NCBI RefSeq assembly: GCF_027943255.1
Contig: NC_072893.1
Span: 45,406,001 to 45,470,000 of the forward strand
Length of the DNA: 64,000 nt
Reading direction: 5' to 3'
From: Anastrepha obliqua
Lineage: Eukaryota > Arthropoda > Insecta > Diptera > Tephritidae
The first letter of the stretch is position 1; every line of letters starts with the position of its first letter. Positions 20,966-31,289 of the stretch are shown here, piece after piece. Both the position numbers and the translations under genes were made by a program. The notes under the pieces were generated by a model. The model did no database searches. It worked only from the letters and a program-made list of their open reading frames with translations, and was not told the origin of the DNA.

Positions 20966-22060
20966 GGCTGGGTTAGGTTAGGTTACCAACTCACTTAGAC
21001 CTTACAGGTACGTTGTGATACCATTGTGCTGCACGGGAACCCCATTTACCTTCCTTCGTGGAACCATTTTGGGGCTCTTATGAAACGTAGATTTGATCCC
21101 AACCCCACGCCAGACAGCCCTGTAAGAGAATTAAAAAAGTATTTACCTACATATATAACCTGCTCTAATTTTAGCTAGGGCTGGACAATTGCAAAGGAAG
21201 TGCTCAACTGTTTCTTCCTCCTCCAAGCTTCTAGTCTTGAGGAATGCCTGCCAAATAGCCAATGACCGGTTAAACAAGCCACGACCTTCGAGATATGGTC
21301 CTTGAGAGACTAAGCAATTCCTTTGTCCTTTTCTTGATTATTTGCGGCCATAGTAGCCTAGCTGTTACACATGTATCTTCTTGGATAATGTTGTTTTTTA
21401 TTATTAGTTTACTCGTAACCATGGGTATTCCAAAGATATTTTTATCGCTGAGCAGGTGAAGAGCAGTACCTTTTCTGGCTAGCTTATCAGCTTTCCAGTT
21501 TTCCTCAACATCTCTGTGCCCCGAAACCCAAATAAGGCTGACCTTGAATACCTTGCCCGGTATTCCTCTGCAACCTTCGATCTCAGTAAAGCCACATTCA
21601 TTGATTTGATGGCCGCCTGGCTGTCCGCGAATATATTTATAGTCATTTTTGTTATGGCATGCGTATTTAGATATGAAGCCACTTCTTTTATAGCTAGAAC
21701 CTCTGCCTGATAGACGCTGCAGTAGTCTGGTAGTCGAACGGATAGTTCCAGTCCTAATTCCTTCGAGAAAACTCCATAGCCAACCTTATCTTCTAGCTTG
21801 GAACCATCTGTATAAAAGTTTAATTCCCCCCTTCTCCATAGCCTTGGTGTCTGCCACTCCTTGACGGTATATTCGCCTTGAAGAGCCTTTCGAAGGTGAG
21901 TCTAGGAGTAGAGAGATCTATTTCTTGTTTATGACTATTTAGAGAGTGCAAAATAGAAGCGTGGCCAAACCACCATTCTTTCCATAGCGCCGTACCTTTA
22001 AGTCTGAGCGCCGAGACGGCGGCAAAGAAGACTAACTTTGTAGTGTTTTGCAACACTGTT
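20966..22060 (-). mobile_element. LOA/I-like retrotransposon, 5'-truncated
   Basis: Minus-strand RNase H is complete in order: KLNFYTDGSKLEDKVGYGVF (first Asp, about 21815), RLPDYCSVYQAEVLAIKEV (Glu), INIFADSQAAIKSM (second Asp, 21640) and WVSGHRDVEENWKADKLAR (last Asp, about 21510). Frame changes separate them. Upstream (21820-22056) FFAAVSALRLKGTALW is the RT-RNase H connector. Downstream, near 21200-21330, a degraded Cys-rich end. The 3' tail is 20970-20985 (gggttaggttaggtta on plus). RT is missing. The truncation point at 22060 abuts a SINE. Confidence 0.82.
20970..20985 (-). repeat. (AACCT)n 3' tail
   Basis: On the minus strand the tail reads taacctaacctaaccc. It ends the LOA/I-like copy 20966-22060 and lies against the RNase H sequence of the I-like fragment 20300-20962, which it interrupts or replaces. 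Confidence 0.8.
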
Positions 22061-22078
22061 CATTTCTGTCTTACAGAA

Positions 22079-22125
22079 TTAAAATGGTGGCTGCCATAGC
22101 CGAATGGGTTGGTTTGAATCTCCGC
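22079..22125 (+). repeat. tRNA-derived SINE, head part
   Basis: ggctgccatagccgaatggg followed by ttggt is the A-box-bearing head of the SINE family (compare the inverted 60450-60467 head). It is joined by a deletion to 'ttgaatctc', the B-box region. A mariner insertion separates it from its tail at 23121. Confidence 0.65.
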
Positions 22126-23120
22126 AAAAAAAAGTGTAAGGACTGCGCAAAAATGGTTTTCAAAATTGCGAAGTGGTAACTGCAACGTGGAGGATGCCCC
22201 GCGCGCTGGTCGTCCAAAGTCTTTAACTAAAACGCCTTGCTCGAACTCGTGGAAGCTGAGCCAAATTTGACAGTCGATATGATAGCTCAGAGGTAAAATT
22301 CGCATGGAACAGTTCACAGACTTTTGGTTCAGTAGGGAAAGGTTTCAAAGCTGGGAAAATGGGTTCCGCATAGACTTTCCGTCGCCAACCTTCAGCTGAG
22401 AGTGAATGTGTGTTCTTAGCTGCTGCAACGGCTTGAAACTGAAAGTTTTTTGAACTGTTTCGTTACTGGTGATGAAAAATGGGTCCTTTACAATAATCCT
22501 GTTCGCAAACGCCAATGGTTAGATAAAGATGAAACACCAGAACCGACCCCTAGAGATGGCTTTCACCCCAAGAAGATTCTCCTGTCTCTTTGGTGGGATA
22601 TGGCCGGTATTGTTTATTATGAACTTCTGGAACCAAACCAAACGATAACTGCTGATTATTATTCCCATCAGCTATCAGACCTGAATGAAACACCTAAAAA
22701 ATATCTACCGTCTTTAGTAAATAGACGCAAAGTTTTGTTTCACCACAACAACGCAAGAACTCATACCGCAAGGCAAACATTAGGCAAGTTGAACGAGCTC
22801 GCATGGGAGCTAATACCGCATCCACCATACTCTCTGGATATTGCACCTTGTAATTATCAGCTTTTCCGTGGACTTCAATCCCATATCAGTAACAAGAACT
22901 ACTCCTCAAAAGAAGCTATAAAAGAGATATCGAAACGTTTTTGGCTCCAAGGACAAACAATTTTTTGTGCTGGGAATTAAAAATTGGTCCAAACGTTGGG
23001 AAGACATTGTAAATAATGAAGGAAAATATTTTATTGATTAATATTTACTTTAAACATCTTTTTTATTAATTTTTAAACCACCTTTAAAAAACCAAGCCAA
23101 AAAACTTTTGGACTGGCCTA
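22126..23120 (+). pseudogene. DD34D mariner transposase, family M1, catalytically dead
   Basis: Plus-strand copy of the M1 family (compare 8619-9585). It lacks the first part of the HTH. The frame 22450-22980 holds the first Asp (VTGDEKWVLYNNPVRKRQWL), but the second is Asn (FHHNNARTHTARQ) and the third is Asn (IAPCNYQLF); both are consistent with G-to-A changes (GAC to AAC, GAT to AAT). The 34-residue spacing is kept. The C-terminus continues in another frame (WSKRWEDIVNNEGKYFID). It sits inside a SINE, at the TA of 'ctaatagcg'. Two of three catalytic residues are replaced, so it is inactive even apart from the frameshift. Confidence 0.88.
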
Positions 23121-23260
23121 ATAATAGCGATCGCAGGCACCTTCGAGTGTATTCGTGCCGTGAAAAGGCTCCTTATAAAAAATATTTGCCGTTCGGAGTC
23201 GGCTTAGAACTGTAGGTCGCTGCATTTATGGAACAACAATAAGATGCACGCCCAAGCACA
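23121..23260 (+). repeat. tRNA-derived SINE, tail part
   Basis: Begins taatagcgatcgcaggcacc and includes gaaaaggctcctta, ttcggagtcggcttagaact, and ends cacaaaaagggtgcaagcgc. It corresponds to the inverse of 60180-60360 and completes the SINE started at 22079. Confidence 0.7.
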
Positions 23261-24693
23261 CAAAAAGGGTGCAAGCGCCAATTACACACACATACAAGTA
23301 AGAGGTGTCTCGTTTTTTTGTCCATAGAACAAAACTATCCCCATCAAAAGCACTTTTTTTCTTTGACCAGACCACCCTAATGTATGCATACAATACAATT
23401 ATTATTTTTTTCTGATTGACACCAGCATTTGATCTTTCTTCAGTTATAACTTTCATAAACTAAGTTTTCTAATTTTGATTGCTCTTCTATTAATTCCCGC
23501 TTTCGGTAACTGATACAAAGTAGCATTCACTAATAAAAATTATAATAAACAATATGAAAGGATTTTCGCAGACTTTGAAATCGGCCGCACAAATTGATGA
23601 ACGGACTCTTCGCAACGAATCAAGTAAAATTTATCAGTCAGAAAAAGTTTGAAGGACGTAAAAAAATTACCGCAAAATCTTATTTGCTGTCAGAATACAG
23701 AATAAGCAAAAAATAAACAATAAGAAAATTACCAGAAAGGCAATACAGCAACAACAACGCATATTGGCACCCGAAAAGTATCAAAAAACGGACAAGCAAG
23801 GATTCCACATACCAAAAAGGTAGACGAATTGAAAAACAAAGCTGTTGTTCGCGTGTTCATTTTTGTGTTTTGTGTTTGCCTTTAAACAACAAAATAAAAC
23901 CAACCACAATTGCAACACAACTAGAAATTCGCACATTAGTCGGCAATGGGAGAATTTTAGCTCAGCACGACGACGCCAGCGGAAGCACTCGTAATGCAAT
24001 ATGGCAATTTCCGTCATAATGATGCCAGCCACCGTAATGAAGTAACTGGTGGAGAAACAAAACACAAAAACATTAACAACAGCGAAAACAAAAGCAATGC
24101 AACGACACAGCTTCTTTCAGCCACTACGGCGGCTCTGCTTCTGCACGACCATCGCGTAGCACTCGAAAGCATGCAGTTAGCAACAACGTACCGCTAGAGT
24201 GCACGGCACTCACGGTGAGGGAACTAAAAACATTTTTGTTTTTTTTATAAATATTTATTTATATAATTTTTTTGTTTTTTTGCTGGCTCTACGGTCGCAA
24301 TGCCGCAGCACTTGAGTGCCGTGCTAGCTGCCATTTCTAGGAATAACAATGCGCATAGCTTAACACGTAACTACCTTTATTATGCTTATACACTCGTATA
24401 CACTTTTCCACAGCATTGCAATAATTTAGTTAATATTTGTTTTTAGTTTATTTACGCCTGCGAATTTCTTGTATTTTTCTTCCAAAGCGGTTTAGCAAAT
24501 TATACTCTACAGCCTATGGCTGGATTGTGAGGAAAATTCAGTTTATTTCAATTCTACAAAGATTCACTTAAATATTTTACCACACACAAATTCATATGAA
24601 ATTCGAAGATTGAAGATTGAATTGAAGATTATTTTGAGCTGTGTGCCGTAAACTCTCTTTTAACATATTTTACAATACATTCAGGTACTCCAC
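23261..24693. other. Non-coding region
   Basis: CA/TG-rich and A/T-rich DNA without recognisable gene. Small frames near 23781-24200 have no known domain. The stretch may be original host intergenic or intronic sequence. Confidence 0.45.
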
Positions 24694-24695
24694 TA

Positions 24696-25637
24696 CTGGG
24701 TTGCCCATATTCGACGGACCGATGTGTTTTTTTTTTAATATAAATCAAAGAAAAACACAATTTTTTTGATGTTGACGATAATAATTATTTTATTTGGTTC
24801 AAGTAGATTTGTTGACATCAATTTTTGAATATGATATCTCTCAAATGGCCGCCTTGTGCCTGTACGGCGTGTTGTGCCCGTTTTGCAGCATTTTCAATAG
24901 TTTTAGTTAACATTTCGGCTGGAATAGCGGCTATTTCCTCACGGATGTTGTTCTTGAGCTCTTCTATGGTATTTAGCTTATTAATATAAACCTTTGATTT
25001 TAAATATCCCCACAAGAAGAAGTCAGGTGGCGTTAAATCCAGCGAACACGATGGCCAGTCAAAATTGTCATTTTTCGACATCAAACGACGAGGAAAAATT
25101 TCTTCAAAAAATCGATTGTGGTTCGTGCTGTGTGTGATGGAGCGCCGTCTTGTTGAAACCAGAACTGCCTCATACGCTTTCGACGAATAATTGGCATCAC
25201 AAAAGTGGTTATCATATCGCGGTAACGCTCCTGGTAACAAGCTTGACCATATTCATTTTCGAAGAAAAACGGCCCAATAATCGTTTTCGCACTAACAGTG
25301 ACTTTTTCTTCGTAAAGAGGTACCTCTTGAATTTCGTGAGGATTTTCAGTGGCGTAAATATGGCAATTTTGCTTGTTTACCGTCCCATTCAATAAGAAAT
25401 GAGCCTCATCGGACATAATGATTTTGTTCCAAAATTGCTCGTCATCTTCAGCCATTTCGATGACTCTTTGGACCCATTCCAATCAACAATTTGGGAGCGC
25501 TTGCGTGGTGTGTACTGTTCCATGATAAAAATCTGCTTGGACTCACGCTTCCAACGCGGTATATCATTAAGCGATCTGACGTCTCTGTCAAAAGATACAG
25601 GGTTGCCAGATGGGTCCGTCGAATATGGGCAACCCTG
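24696..25637 (-). mobile_element. DD41D-type mariner with TIRs and TA flanks
   Basis: Left end 24696-24720 (ctgggttgcccatattcgac...) and right end 25613-25637 are inverted repeats matching at 24 of 25 bases, flanked by TA at 24694-24695 and 25638-25639. The 942-bp element encodes a minus-strand transposase without the HTH domain. Next to the right end an extra motif 'cagggttgccagatgggtcc' forms a 10-bp hairpin with the terminus. The inner sequence matches the 12461-13371 element but the outer tips are different. Confidence 0.92.
24818..25528 (-). pseudogene. DD41D-type transposase without HTH
   Basis: The minus strand starts MEQYTPRKRSQIV near 25522, then jumps by deletion to DWNGSK/EWVQRVIEMAEDDEQFW. 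The three acidic residues are present: MSDEAHFLLNGTVNKQN (first), FWFQQDGAPSHTARTTIDFL (second), LDLTPPDFFLWGYLK (third). Between second and third there is one frameshift in a T-run (about 25090). With one missing base restored the spacing is 41 residues, hence DD41D. The end is HLRDIIFKN, as in the 12575-13254 copy. The DNA-binding part is gone, so it cannot act by itself. Confidence 0.88.
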
Positions 25638-25730
25638 TAGTTAGCAACCTTGTCATTAACAAATTATTTACACGGCAGAAAGTTCACTGCACAAAGAGGA
25701 ATGTACAGGTATGTACTTTAGCCGCTTTCC

Positions 25731-26366
25731 TTGATATTGACGGGGTCTTTAACAATTTTGATGGTGGTGGCAATTACTGCAGCACTCACTTATCTTGGGG
25801 TAGAACCGGGCTTGATAGGCTTCATTGGCAAAATGCTAAATAGCAGAATCATTGAAGCGAAACGAGGAAAATCGGTGCTCAGGAGATTGGTAAGTAGAGG
25901 TACACCGCAAGGTGGAGTCCTCTCACCGCTTTTATGGAACGCAGTTGTAAATAAACTTCTGTTAATACTGAACTCGGTGGGCTGTAAGGTGATAGCTTAC
26001 GCCGATGATGTTGCTATTGCTGTCTCTGGTAAATTTGTATCTACATTAAGAGACCTAATACAAAATGCTCTAGATATACTTTCTAGGTGGGCAGGAAAGT
26101 GTGGTCTAGGAGTCAACCCAGACAAAACACAACTCATATTGTTCACTAGGAAACACAGAATCCCTCAGCTAAGTCCAATTATGCTCAAGGGGGAAGCTCT
26201 TGTGATTTCGGAAGAAACCAAGTACCTGGGACTAAACATAGTTAGGAAACTGATTTGGAAGTCAAACATCTTAGAAAGAGTCAGGCTTTTTATGCCTGTA
26301 AGAGAGCTTGAGGTAAGACCTGGGGGATTAAACCTAAGGTTGTTTATTGGCTTTACACTGCTGTAG
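25731..26366 (+). pseudogene. LOA/I-like reverse transcriptase core
   Basis: The 211-residue frame shows RT motifs from GTPQGGVLSP through YADD (positions about 26001-26012) to the KYLGL box. The first Asp lies in another frame just upstream (FLDIDGVFNN), so a frameshift near 25750 breaks the palm. After 26366 the thumb region shifts again. The catalytic YADD itself is intact. Inferred role: target-primed reverse transcription. Confidence 0.85.
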
Positions 26367-26471
26367 TCAGCGCCATTCTTCTTTATAGAAATGTTGTCTG
26401 GTAGTGTGCTATGCAGAAAAAACCTATTCAAATTTATTGAATAAGGTGCAGAGATCAGCGGGATTAGCAAT

Positions 26472-27044
26472 ATGTGGCGTCATGAAAACCACGCGCCATC
26501 CATGGCTTTGAATATCACGCTACATCGGCCACCCCGAGATCTCTTCTGCAAATACTCAGCGGCCTGCTCCGCTTTAAGGCTTAAAGCGAGCTCACAATGG
26601 AGGACTATCACACATGGACATTCAACCATCTTAGACTCCTACACGGAAATACCCAGTGACTGTGATTATCACCCTCCTATTCTTTGCTTCGAAAGGAATT
26701 TCCTAATGAAAATCCCTTCTAGACTAGAATGGTTAGAGGAAAATCCAACACCCAACACACCAGTTAAGATCTACACGGACGGATCTAAAATGGACACCGG
26801 TGTGGGATCAGGGTTATTTTGCGAAAAGCTTTCTATTAGTGAATTCTTTAAACTGCCGGATCACTGTATTATTTTTCAAGCGGAAATAAACGCTATTCAT
26901 GAAGCCTTAAATTGGTTAAAGATAAACAGAATACCATCAATGGATATCTGCATTCTATCACACAGCCAAGCTGCCCTACGAGCCCTGGATGTATTCCAAA
27001 CAACATCAAGGAGTGTCTTACGTTGTCGCCAATCTCTAAATTAG
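26472..27044 (+). pseudogene. LOA/I-like connector and RNase H with a lost Asp
   Basis: The frame of 190 residues has the connector (CSALRLKASSQWRTITHGHS) and RNase H: PVKIYTDGSKMDTGVGSGLF (first Asp), DHCIIFQAEINAIHEAL (Glu), and CILSHSQAALRAL where the expected Asp of 'SDSQAAL' is His. The last motif (GHRDIPGNCRVDQLAREG) appears after a frameshift at about 27080-27140. Loss of the second Asp should abolish nuclease activity. Confidence 0.85.
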
Positions 27045-27677
27045 GAGGGCCAAACAATATCGTATAATCTTATGCTGAGCTCCGGGCCACAGAGATATAC
27101 CAGGGAACTGTAGGGTAGACCAACTTGCAAGAGAAGGTACCTGTATGCCAGACATAAGTAATTTTATGGAGATACCTCTCGCAACTTGTAAGCTTCTCAT
27201 TAAGGACGCATTAATCAGTTCTGCAAATCAAAGATGGATTAGCGTGTGAAATTGCTAGGCAAAAATGGTCAAGGCTAAATTTACGTCTATCCAAGAATAT
27301 AAAAAATTGAGTAGACTTCAAGTTAGGACCTTAGTAGTGGCCCTCACAGGACATTGTCTCATAGGAAATCACGCAAGGAGATTAGGCGTTCACATGCATG
27401 AGTTATGTCGTAGCTGTAGAAATGAGAAGGAGTTGGAAACATTTCAACACCTTTTTGCACGGCTCTAGCCAGAAGTAGGAACCGATGTTTAAGATCCTAT
27501 TTCTTAGCGAATATAGATAATCCATACACTTTAGGTATCAACAATCATTTACGTTTTGTCCAAAGCTCAGGATGGTTCAATCTGGATAGGGAAATGTAGC
27601 CCAACTCCTGCGGCTCACAACGGACCCATTTCATGGTCTAAGTGGCATCGTTGTCTCTATGTGCGATGCGGCTGCCA

Positions 27678-27694
27678 AACCTAACCTAACCTAA
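27678..27694 (+). repeat. (AACCT)n 3' tail
   Basis: aacctaacctaacctaa ends the LOA/I-like element 25640-27694, identical to the tail at 17149-17165. Confidence 0.88.
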
Positions 27695-28188
27695 TAAATT
27701 ATTGATAAATTTTTGGCAGGTTGCAATACATAACTTCAATGGAGAAAGAAGGATCAGGTTTTTTGTCACATGTATTATATTTGCTAATTATTATAACACA
27801 GAAACAATTTTTCATTTGACAGACTTTCTGTGACCTATAGTCATATTTGTCCGCCATTTTTTTTTTCTTTGATGGGTAAGGTAGGGTTCAAAATGTATTC
27901 GCACTTACAGAGCACGTCGTTTACTACGTCGAGTGGTGTAGCCTCTAATACAATCCCTCCTCTTCTTCTGGGGAGACTCTCTTCCCGGGACTACTTTCTG
28001 CATTACTCGGGAGCGCCCAGAACGACGTCCACGTCTGGTAATAGTAACGGTAAATGTAATGGTTGTACGGGGTAGGCTAAGGCATTTATGCACTACGACC
28101 AGATTAATCTGTTGTGCGCCCCTAATTACTTAATTATAATTATTTAGTATACCAAGGAATCGAACCAGCTTCTCAGGAGGGAGCAATT
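27695..28188. other. Non-coding stretch
   Basis: No recognisable gene. The open frames at 27830-28093 on both strands overlap in GC-richer DNA but show no domain or homology that I recognise. Confidence 0.4.
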
Positions 28189-28189
28189 A

Positions 28190-28700
28190 CACAGGCCTGC
28201 GAAATTTAACTTTTTTCAGTTTCTAGAATAGCTGTACTTGTTTCTTGTAGTTTTTTATGCGCTGAAAACGAATCTGACCTTCAAAATGCTCCATCACGTC
28301 AGGATTTTTGGTAAATGAAGCCTAAAAGGTCAAAAAATGGCCATTTTAGCCATTTTTGATAATTTTTTTTGGGATAGAAAATTTTTTTTTTCAATTTTCG
28401 ACGAAAAGGTCGCATAGTACAACTCTTTAGCTTTACACCCCATTTTTTTAAATTATTTTACGATTTTTTAAAAAAAAGTTATGACATTTTGAAATTAACA
28501 GTTTCAGTTACGCCAATAGACGTTATACCCAAAAAAATTATCAAAAATGGCTAAAATGGCCATTTTTTGACCTTTTAGGCTTCATTTACCAAAAATCCTG
28601 ACGTGATGGAGCATTTTGAAGGTCAGATTCGTTTTCAGCGCATAAAAAACTACAAGAAACAAGTACAGTCATTCTAGAAACTCACCCTCGCAGGACTGTG
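28190..28700. mobile_element. Fold-back (palindromic) element FB-A
   Basis: Arms 28219-28373 and 28528-28681 are near-perfect inverted copies of about 155 bp around a centre of about 154 bp; the outer ends cacaggcctgc (28190) and gcaggactgtg (to 28700) are also inverted. Key words: gctgaaaacgaatctgacct and its reverse aggtcagattcgttttcagc. No coding potential. Likely a non-autonomous DNA transposon. I could not find a clear target duplication. Confidence 0.85.
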
Positions 28701-29425
28701 TTATAGGTCTTCCTCTTCTAGTAGGTACGAGCCCAGGATTCTGTGTCTCCTGTGGCCTAATGCCTCACAGTTGCTGATTAAGTTTTCCATAGACTCCTCT
28801 TCATCACACCAGAACTTGCATGATCTTGTACTAGATAATCCTATTGTGTTAAAGTGTTTATTACAGGCAAAGTGACCTGTAAGTGTTCCACAGAGTAATC
28901 TGAAGTTCAAAAACTTTTTGGAGCGATTAAAGTCACTTGCGTCGTTCCAGTGTTCGCTGAATTTTGCTTGGATCCATTTTTTTGTTTCCTGTTTTATATT
29001 ATATTTGTTTGTTTTCAGAAAAATTAAGTTGGTCCAATAAAAAGCCCTTCTGCCCCTTTTTTGGTATACACGTCTTCCTTCTCATTGCCTTCGCGTCCCT
29101 CATGTCCTGGTACCCAAGTCAGTGAGACCTGATTAAGAGTGTCCAGTTTGTTGAGTGTACTGTTACACTCTATTAGGACTTTTGACTTGAATGTGAAGCT
29201 ATTCGATGCTTTGAGAACCGGTTGGCTGTACGAAAGTATTTTAATTTTTACTTTCTTCCCACTGTTTCTATTATGGCGAAGAGCTCCGCATGGAAAATCG
29301 TGGTATCTGTACTTTGTGTTAGGAATTTGTGTGCTCTAGGCCCAACTATTCCTGCTCCTACTCCTTGGAGCGTTTTGGAACCATCTGTGAGTCAACATTT
29401 TTGTGAGTCATCATTTATCCATGGT
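28701..29425 (-). pseudogene. I-like retrotransposon RNase H and C-terminal domain
   Basis: Minus strand from about 29400: LTDGSKTLQGVGAGIVGPRA (first Asp), TTIFHAELFAIIETVGRK (Glu). The third motif reads 'ILSYSQPVLKA', with Tyr replacing the Asp of 'SDSQ'. LTWVPGHEGREGNEKED follows, then the C-terminus LCGTLTGHFACNKHFNTIGL in the frame 28701-28910 with a degraded Cys region (CKFWCDEEESMENLISNC). Frameshifts and the lost Asp make it inactive. The end is cut by the fold-back element FB-A. Confidence 0.75.
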
Positions 29426-29529
29426 GGGTTAGTATTCCACTCATCCCTAAACAGAAAGATAACCTTGTATCTCTCCACGTCTGGGTCCACCATGTTTGTA
29501 GCCAGCTTCATGCCATAGGCTCGCTTACC

Positions 29530-29700
29530 TTAACCATGCGGTATAAGTATTCCCGGAAGTATCCGTGGCCCGAGAGGAACTGAGTCATGTAATATCACAC
29601 TTCCCCGAAGTTCCGTTGTTATACTCCGCCAATAGTCAGTCTTTTTTTTACTCTCTCGAGATATCCCTGAAGTAATGCCCAGGCCAGTTTTTGTGAGCTG
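29530..29700 (-). pseudogene. R1-like C-terminal fragment
   Basis: Minus strand reads YYMTQFLSGHGYFREYLYRM then VKVSEP, matching the 'YYLTQILTGHSCFLEYL' part of the R1-like copy at 3106-3170. Only about 50 residues remain. Confidence 0.65.
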
Positions 29701-29898
29701 GAAATTATGTAAAAAAAAGAAGACTTGAAAATAACAATAAACAACAAGAAATAAGTTTGACGTTTCGGAAAACCCATGATGTTCGCAGAGCCTTTAGGCC
29801 GCGCGTCCGATTACTACTTTTGCTTCACTTACGAGTATACGAGGGTTGCCTTTTATACTTTGGGCCTTTGCACCACTACGTGTGATGAGCTGTAATTC

Positions 29899-30085
29899 GA
29901 TATTTTTATGAGGAGCTTTTTCATTGCAGAAATACACTCGGAGGTATGCCATTGCCTTCCGGGTGGTGACCGCTATTAAAAAAAACTTATTCTTCATTTT
30001 GGTGTTTCACCGAGAATCGAACCTACGTTCTCTCTGAATTCCGAATGGTAGTCACGCACCAACTCATTCAGCTACGCCGGCAACA
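29899..30085 (-). repeat. tRNA-derived SINE, 3'-truncated copy
   Basis: Minus strand: head gccggcgtagctgaatgagt with an A-box-like segment, B box aggttcgattc (plus 30014-30024), then gaaacaccaaaatgaagaat, and the body words gcaatggcatacctccgagt and gaaaaagctcctcat. The tail seen in the copy at 60178-60467 is missing. Confidence 0.8.
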
Positions 30086-30435
30086 TAACTTCTCAAAAAT
30101 TATGGTACAAAGTCAAATGTTTTGGACCAAAGCAGTTCAGGACATAGAATGAAAACTAAATCCAAATCTGACTCCCGGCATACCAAATAGAAGGCTGTAG
30201 AATACTAACATAGGTGTACGAGAGGGGGTTCAATAAGCATCCCTGTTAGAAATGAAGACACCATTTTTTTTTTCAACATGGTCTCCTTTCAGAAAAATAC
30301 ACTTCTCTCAACGCTACGGTCATTTTTTAAACCCTACAAAAAAAAGGATTTGTCGAACTCTTCAACTTTTGAACTTTTTTGAATAAAACACAAACGGTTT
30401 GACTTTTTTATTATCGAGTTTGAACATATACAGAT

Positions 30436-31289
30436 TCTTTCCATTTCAATTCAAAAGGGCTATTCGGGACATGTTCTTCGATTTCGATGTGACTCAAATA
30501 TGTTGCTCTCTCGTCAAAATAATGAGACACGTATTTTTTTGTTCGCCCGAAAAAAATTTTTTTCAAGCTTTATCGGCAATTTTGTTTTTGGCTCAAAATC
30601 GATTTTTTTTTAATAATATAAGAAAATTTTGTTTTTAAATGCTCATAACTTAGTCAAAAATGAACCGATTTTACCAATTTTGGGTTCAAAATGATCATCA
30701 TTACTTACACGAGCGATTTCATGTAGAAACAGTTGCAAAAAAGTAGTTGAAAATTTTTTATTTTGCAAAAAACAAAAAGTGCTAAACAGGTTTTTTACTC
30801 AAAAATTCATTACTCAATAACAACTCATTTTAGCTACTGGGCATTCCACTTAATTGAAGTTTGAGGTGTCCTCTTGATTTGGAAAAAGTTATAAAAAAAA
30901 CAAAAATACACTTTTTGAAATATTGAATTTCGAAAAAATTTCAATTTTTTTTCTTTTTTGCTAAATAAAAAATGTTCAACTACTTTTGTGCAATTGTTTC
31001 TATATGAAGTCACTCGTGTAAGTAATTACGATCATTTTGAACCCAGAATTATTAAAATCGGTTCATATTTGACTAAGTTATGGGCGTTTAAAAAAAATTT
31101 TTTCTTATATAATTAAAAAAAATCGAGTTTGAGCCGAAAAACAAAATTGCCGATAACTTTTGAAAAAAATTTTTTTCGGGCGAACAAAAAAATACGTGTC
31201 TCATTATTTTGACCAGAGAGCAACATATTTAAGTTTCATCGAAATCGAAGAACATGACCCGAATAGCCCGGTTGAATTGAAATGGAAAG
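30436..31289. repeat. Large palindrome FB-B (arms about 350 bp)
   Basis: The left arm starts ctttccatttcaattcaa and includes gctattcgggacatgttctt; the right arm ends with the inverted words aagaacatgacccgaatagc and ttgaattgaaatggaaag. Arms about 30436-30790 and 30945-31289, with a core of about 150 bp. It is A/T-rich and has no coding potential. It directly abuts the C-terminus of the DD41D fragment at 31290-31706, so it may be the inner or terminal part of that non-autonomous element. Confidence 0.85.

Larger units (their letters stand above)
25640..27694 (+). mobile_element. LOA/I-like retrotransposon with RT, RNase H and C-terminus
   Basis: The longest copy of this family here. It begins in RT (LAAFLDIDGVFNN, 25700-25745), continues 25731-26366 with RGTPQGGVLSPLLWNAVVNK and the catalytic box IAYADDVAIAV, and the thumb KYLGLNIVRKLIWKSN. 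RNase H follows at 26472-27044, the C-terminal domain at 27265-27468 (ALTGHCLIGNHARRLGVHMH, then CRSCRN). The 3' tail is 27678-27694. The 5' part (ORF1, endonuclease, RT fingers) is missing and several frameshifts occur. It lies directly against the TA of the DD41D element. Confidence 0.88.

Noticed and set aside
19343..23378. Element bounded by ttagggtggtc and gaccaccctaa
   Set aside because: Only 11 bp of inverted match over 4 kb that contains many unrelated elements; likely chance or unrelated MITE ends.
27830..28093. Open frames on both strands in GC-richer DNA
   Set aside because: No domain, and mutually overlapping frames; probably chance.
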